DNA of 64,000 bases, from positions 46,785 to 110,784 of the forward strand of contig VRZD01000022.1 of NCBI GenBank assembly GCA_016743235.1, given 5' to 3'. This stretch comes from Pantanalinema sp. GBBB05. GTDB lineage: Bacteria; Cyanobacteriota; Cyanobacteriia; Leptolyngbyales; Leptolyngbyaceae. A model generated the notes under the pieces. It ran no database searches, was not told the DNA's origin, and saw only the letters and a program-made list of their open reading frames with translations. Of this stretch, positions 63,354-64,000 are shown piece after piece; the first letter of the stretch is position 1, and every line of letters starts with the position of its first letter. The position numbers were made by a program, and so were the translations under genes.

Positions 63354-64000
63354 TGCAGCGTCACAGCTTGATCTTAGGGTAGACAGAGGTGAGTTTACAT
63401 TGAGCTTCATCTGCTAATCGCTATCCGCTTTTTTGATTGTTCTCAACCATTTCGCTGGCATTGGAGTATGGCTAACGGATAAATAGCAGTCACAGGAACG
63501 ATTTCCCGCTTTGACTGGATCTCATCACCCCTCCTAAAAAAGTTAGCCGATTTAGCCACAACACTTGCCAAATCGCTGTATTGGGATGGAATAGCGATAG
63601 TGGTGAAGCAAACAGTACCCCAAGCAATAGCGATCGCCTCAGTCAAGCTTCAAGGAACTGAGATGATTGCCGTTGCTATTTGTCTGCAAATGTAGAAAAA
63701 TAATTCTTTGGAAGCGTTTTCACAAGCATCCAGTTAGATCCGTTATGAAATGACGATGCTTCAGGGTTCAGCACAATGCCCCTTAAATACCAAATACGAG
63801 TGCATCTGGGGCACAAGAGTTTGACTTAATGGAAGTCAATACTGCTGACATGACTTCATAAAAATTTTACGTTTTCTGATCATCGCGAGAAATCATGGTT
63901 CTCAGTTCTACCACTGATTTCAATCATGTAGTTAATCAACTGTTAATGCAAATTTGATACCAGCTTCACAATTATTACTGAATTGCATTTAAATCTTTTA
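63354..64000. other. Right-hand end of window, no gene called
   Basis: A 67-codon minus-strand frame (63443-63646) shows no recognisable family and may be a decayed remnant. One HIP1 site lies at 63630-63637, the first after the HIP1-free stretch. The final about 300 bp are A+T-rich with no frame. No yifB 3' half is seen. Confidence 0.5.

Larger units (their letters stand above)
57206..64000. mobile_element. Tn554-like element inserted in yifB; right end outside window
   Basis: The left edge lies near the end of the truncated yifB coding sequence. The element has three overlapping plus-strand genes, two tyrosine recombinases and an HTH/coiled-coil protein, in the tnpA-tnpB-tnpC order and sizes of Tn554-family transposons. 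Three cargo genes follow. No HIP1 site was seen between 57210 and 63353. The yifB 3' half is not found before the window ends, so the right boundary was not seen. The exact left junction base cannot be fixed without an intact yifB to compare. Confidence 0.75.

Noticed and set aside
63443..63646. 67-codon minus-strand frame near the right edge
   Set aside because: No recognisable family, no ribosome site and TTG start; may be a decayed remnant.
1..64000. tRNA, rRNA, tmRNA, RNase P RNA or CRISPR arrays
   Set aside because: I searched by eye for T-loop words, the RNase P core and regularly spaced repeats and found none; a covariance search would be decisive.

Overview
The window is chromosomal DNA from a cyanobacterium. 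The palindrome GCGATCGC (HIP1) recurs throughout the native part. Cyanobacterial or plastid-lineage families are also present: a Ycf36/DUF1230 protein, a CpcT/CpeT-fold protein, DUF2358, DUF4168 and GlgC. The style fits a Leptolyngbya/Oscillatoria-type genome, but no genus can be assigned from sequence alone. No rRNA, tRNA or CRISPR array was seen.

Layout. 1-9930 is a plus-strand signalling locus: three large histidine kinases, a free receiver and a receiver-adenylate cyclase, with seven receiver domains in total. 10031-22016 holds mostly housekeeping genes: DUF2358, larE, another hybrid kinase, rsmI, a PfkB kinase, a CysQ-like phosphatase, cobH, a 2H phosphoesterase, holA and a DUF4168 protein. 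22158-23615 carries two unrecognised genes without HIP1 sites. 23650-26846 is the replication origin region, dnaA-oriC-dnaN, with two opposed sets of DnaA boxes. 27109-29274 is a PP2C phosphatase plus anti-sigma-type kinase pair. 29447-44902 holds enzymes and envelope proteins, including tpiA, glgC, ridA, a SpoIID-like protein, an Fe-S uracil-DNA glycosylase, an M61 peptidase, a DUF318 permease and an ABC permease. 44909-56012 has two CNT nucleoside transporters flanking a DUF2079 membrane protein, a double-ATPase oligopeptide ABC protein, asparaginase, Ycf36, an Atx1-like copper chaperone and small conserved proteins.

The accessory region begins at about 57,200. A yifB/comM-type gene (56478-57209) is cut off just after its Walker A motif. 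It is followed by an overlapping trio that resembles tnpA-tnpB-tnpC of Tn554: two tyrosine recombinases and an HTH/coiled-coil protein. After a perfect 13-bp hairpin comes a compact three-gene operon (61413-63353): a TIGR04255-family protein, a protein with a possible N-terminal membrane segment, and a small soluble protein. I saw no HIP1 site from 57210 to 63353, which fits imported DNA. The other half of yifB is not in the window, so the element runs past the right edge. This cargo operon is the best candidate here for an undescribed, possibly anti-phage, system. That role is inferred from context only.

A second theme is a dispersed purine-rich/pyrimidine-rich repeat. It occurs between genes (38350, 51079, 55490), at a gene junction (17942), and inside the ATPase loop of two paralogous kinases (3051 and 5508).
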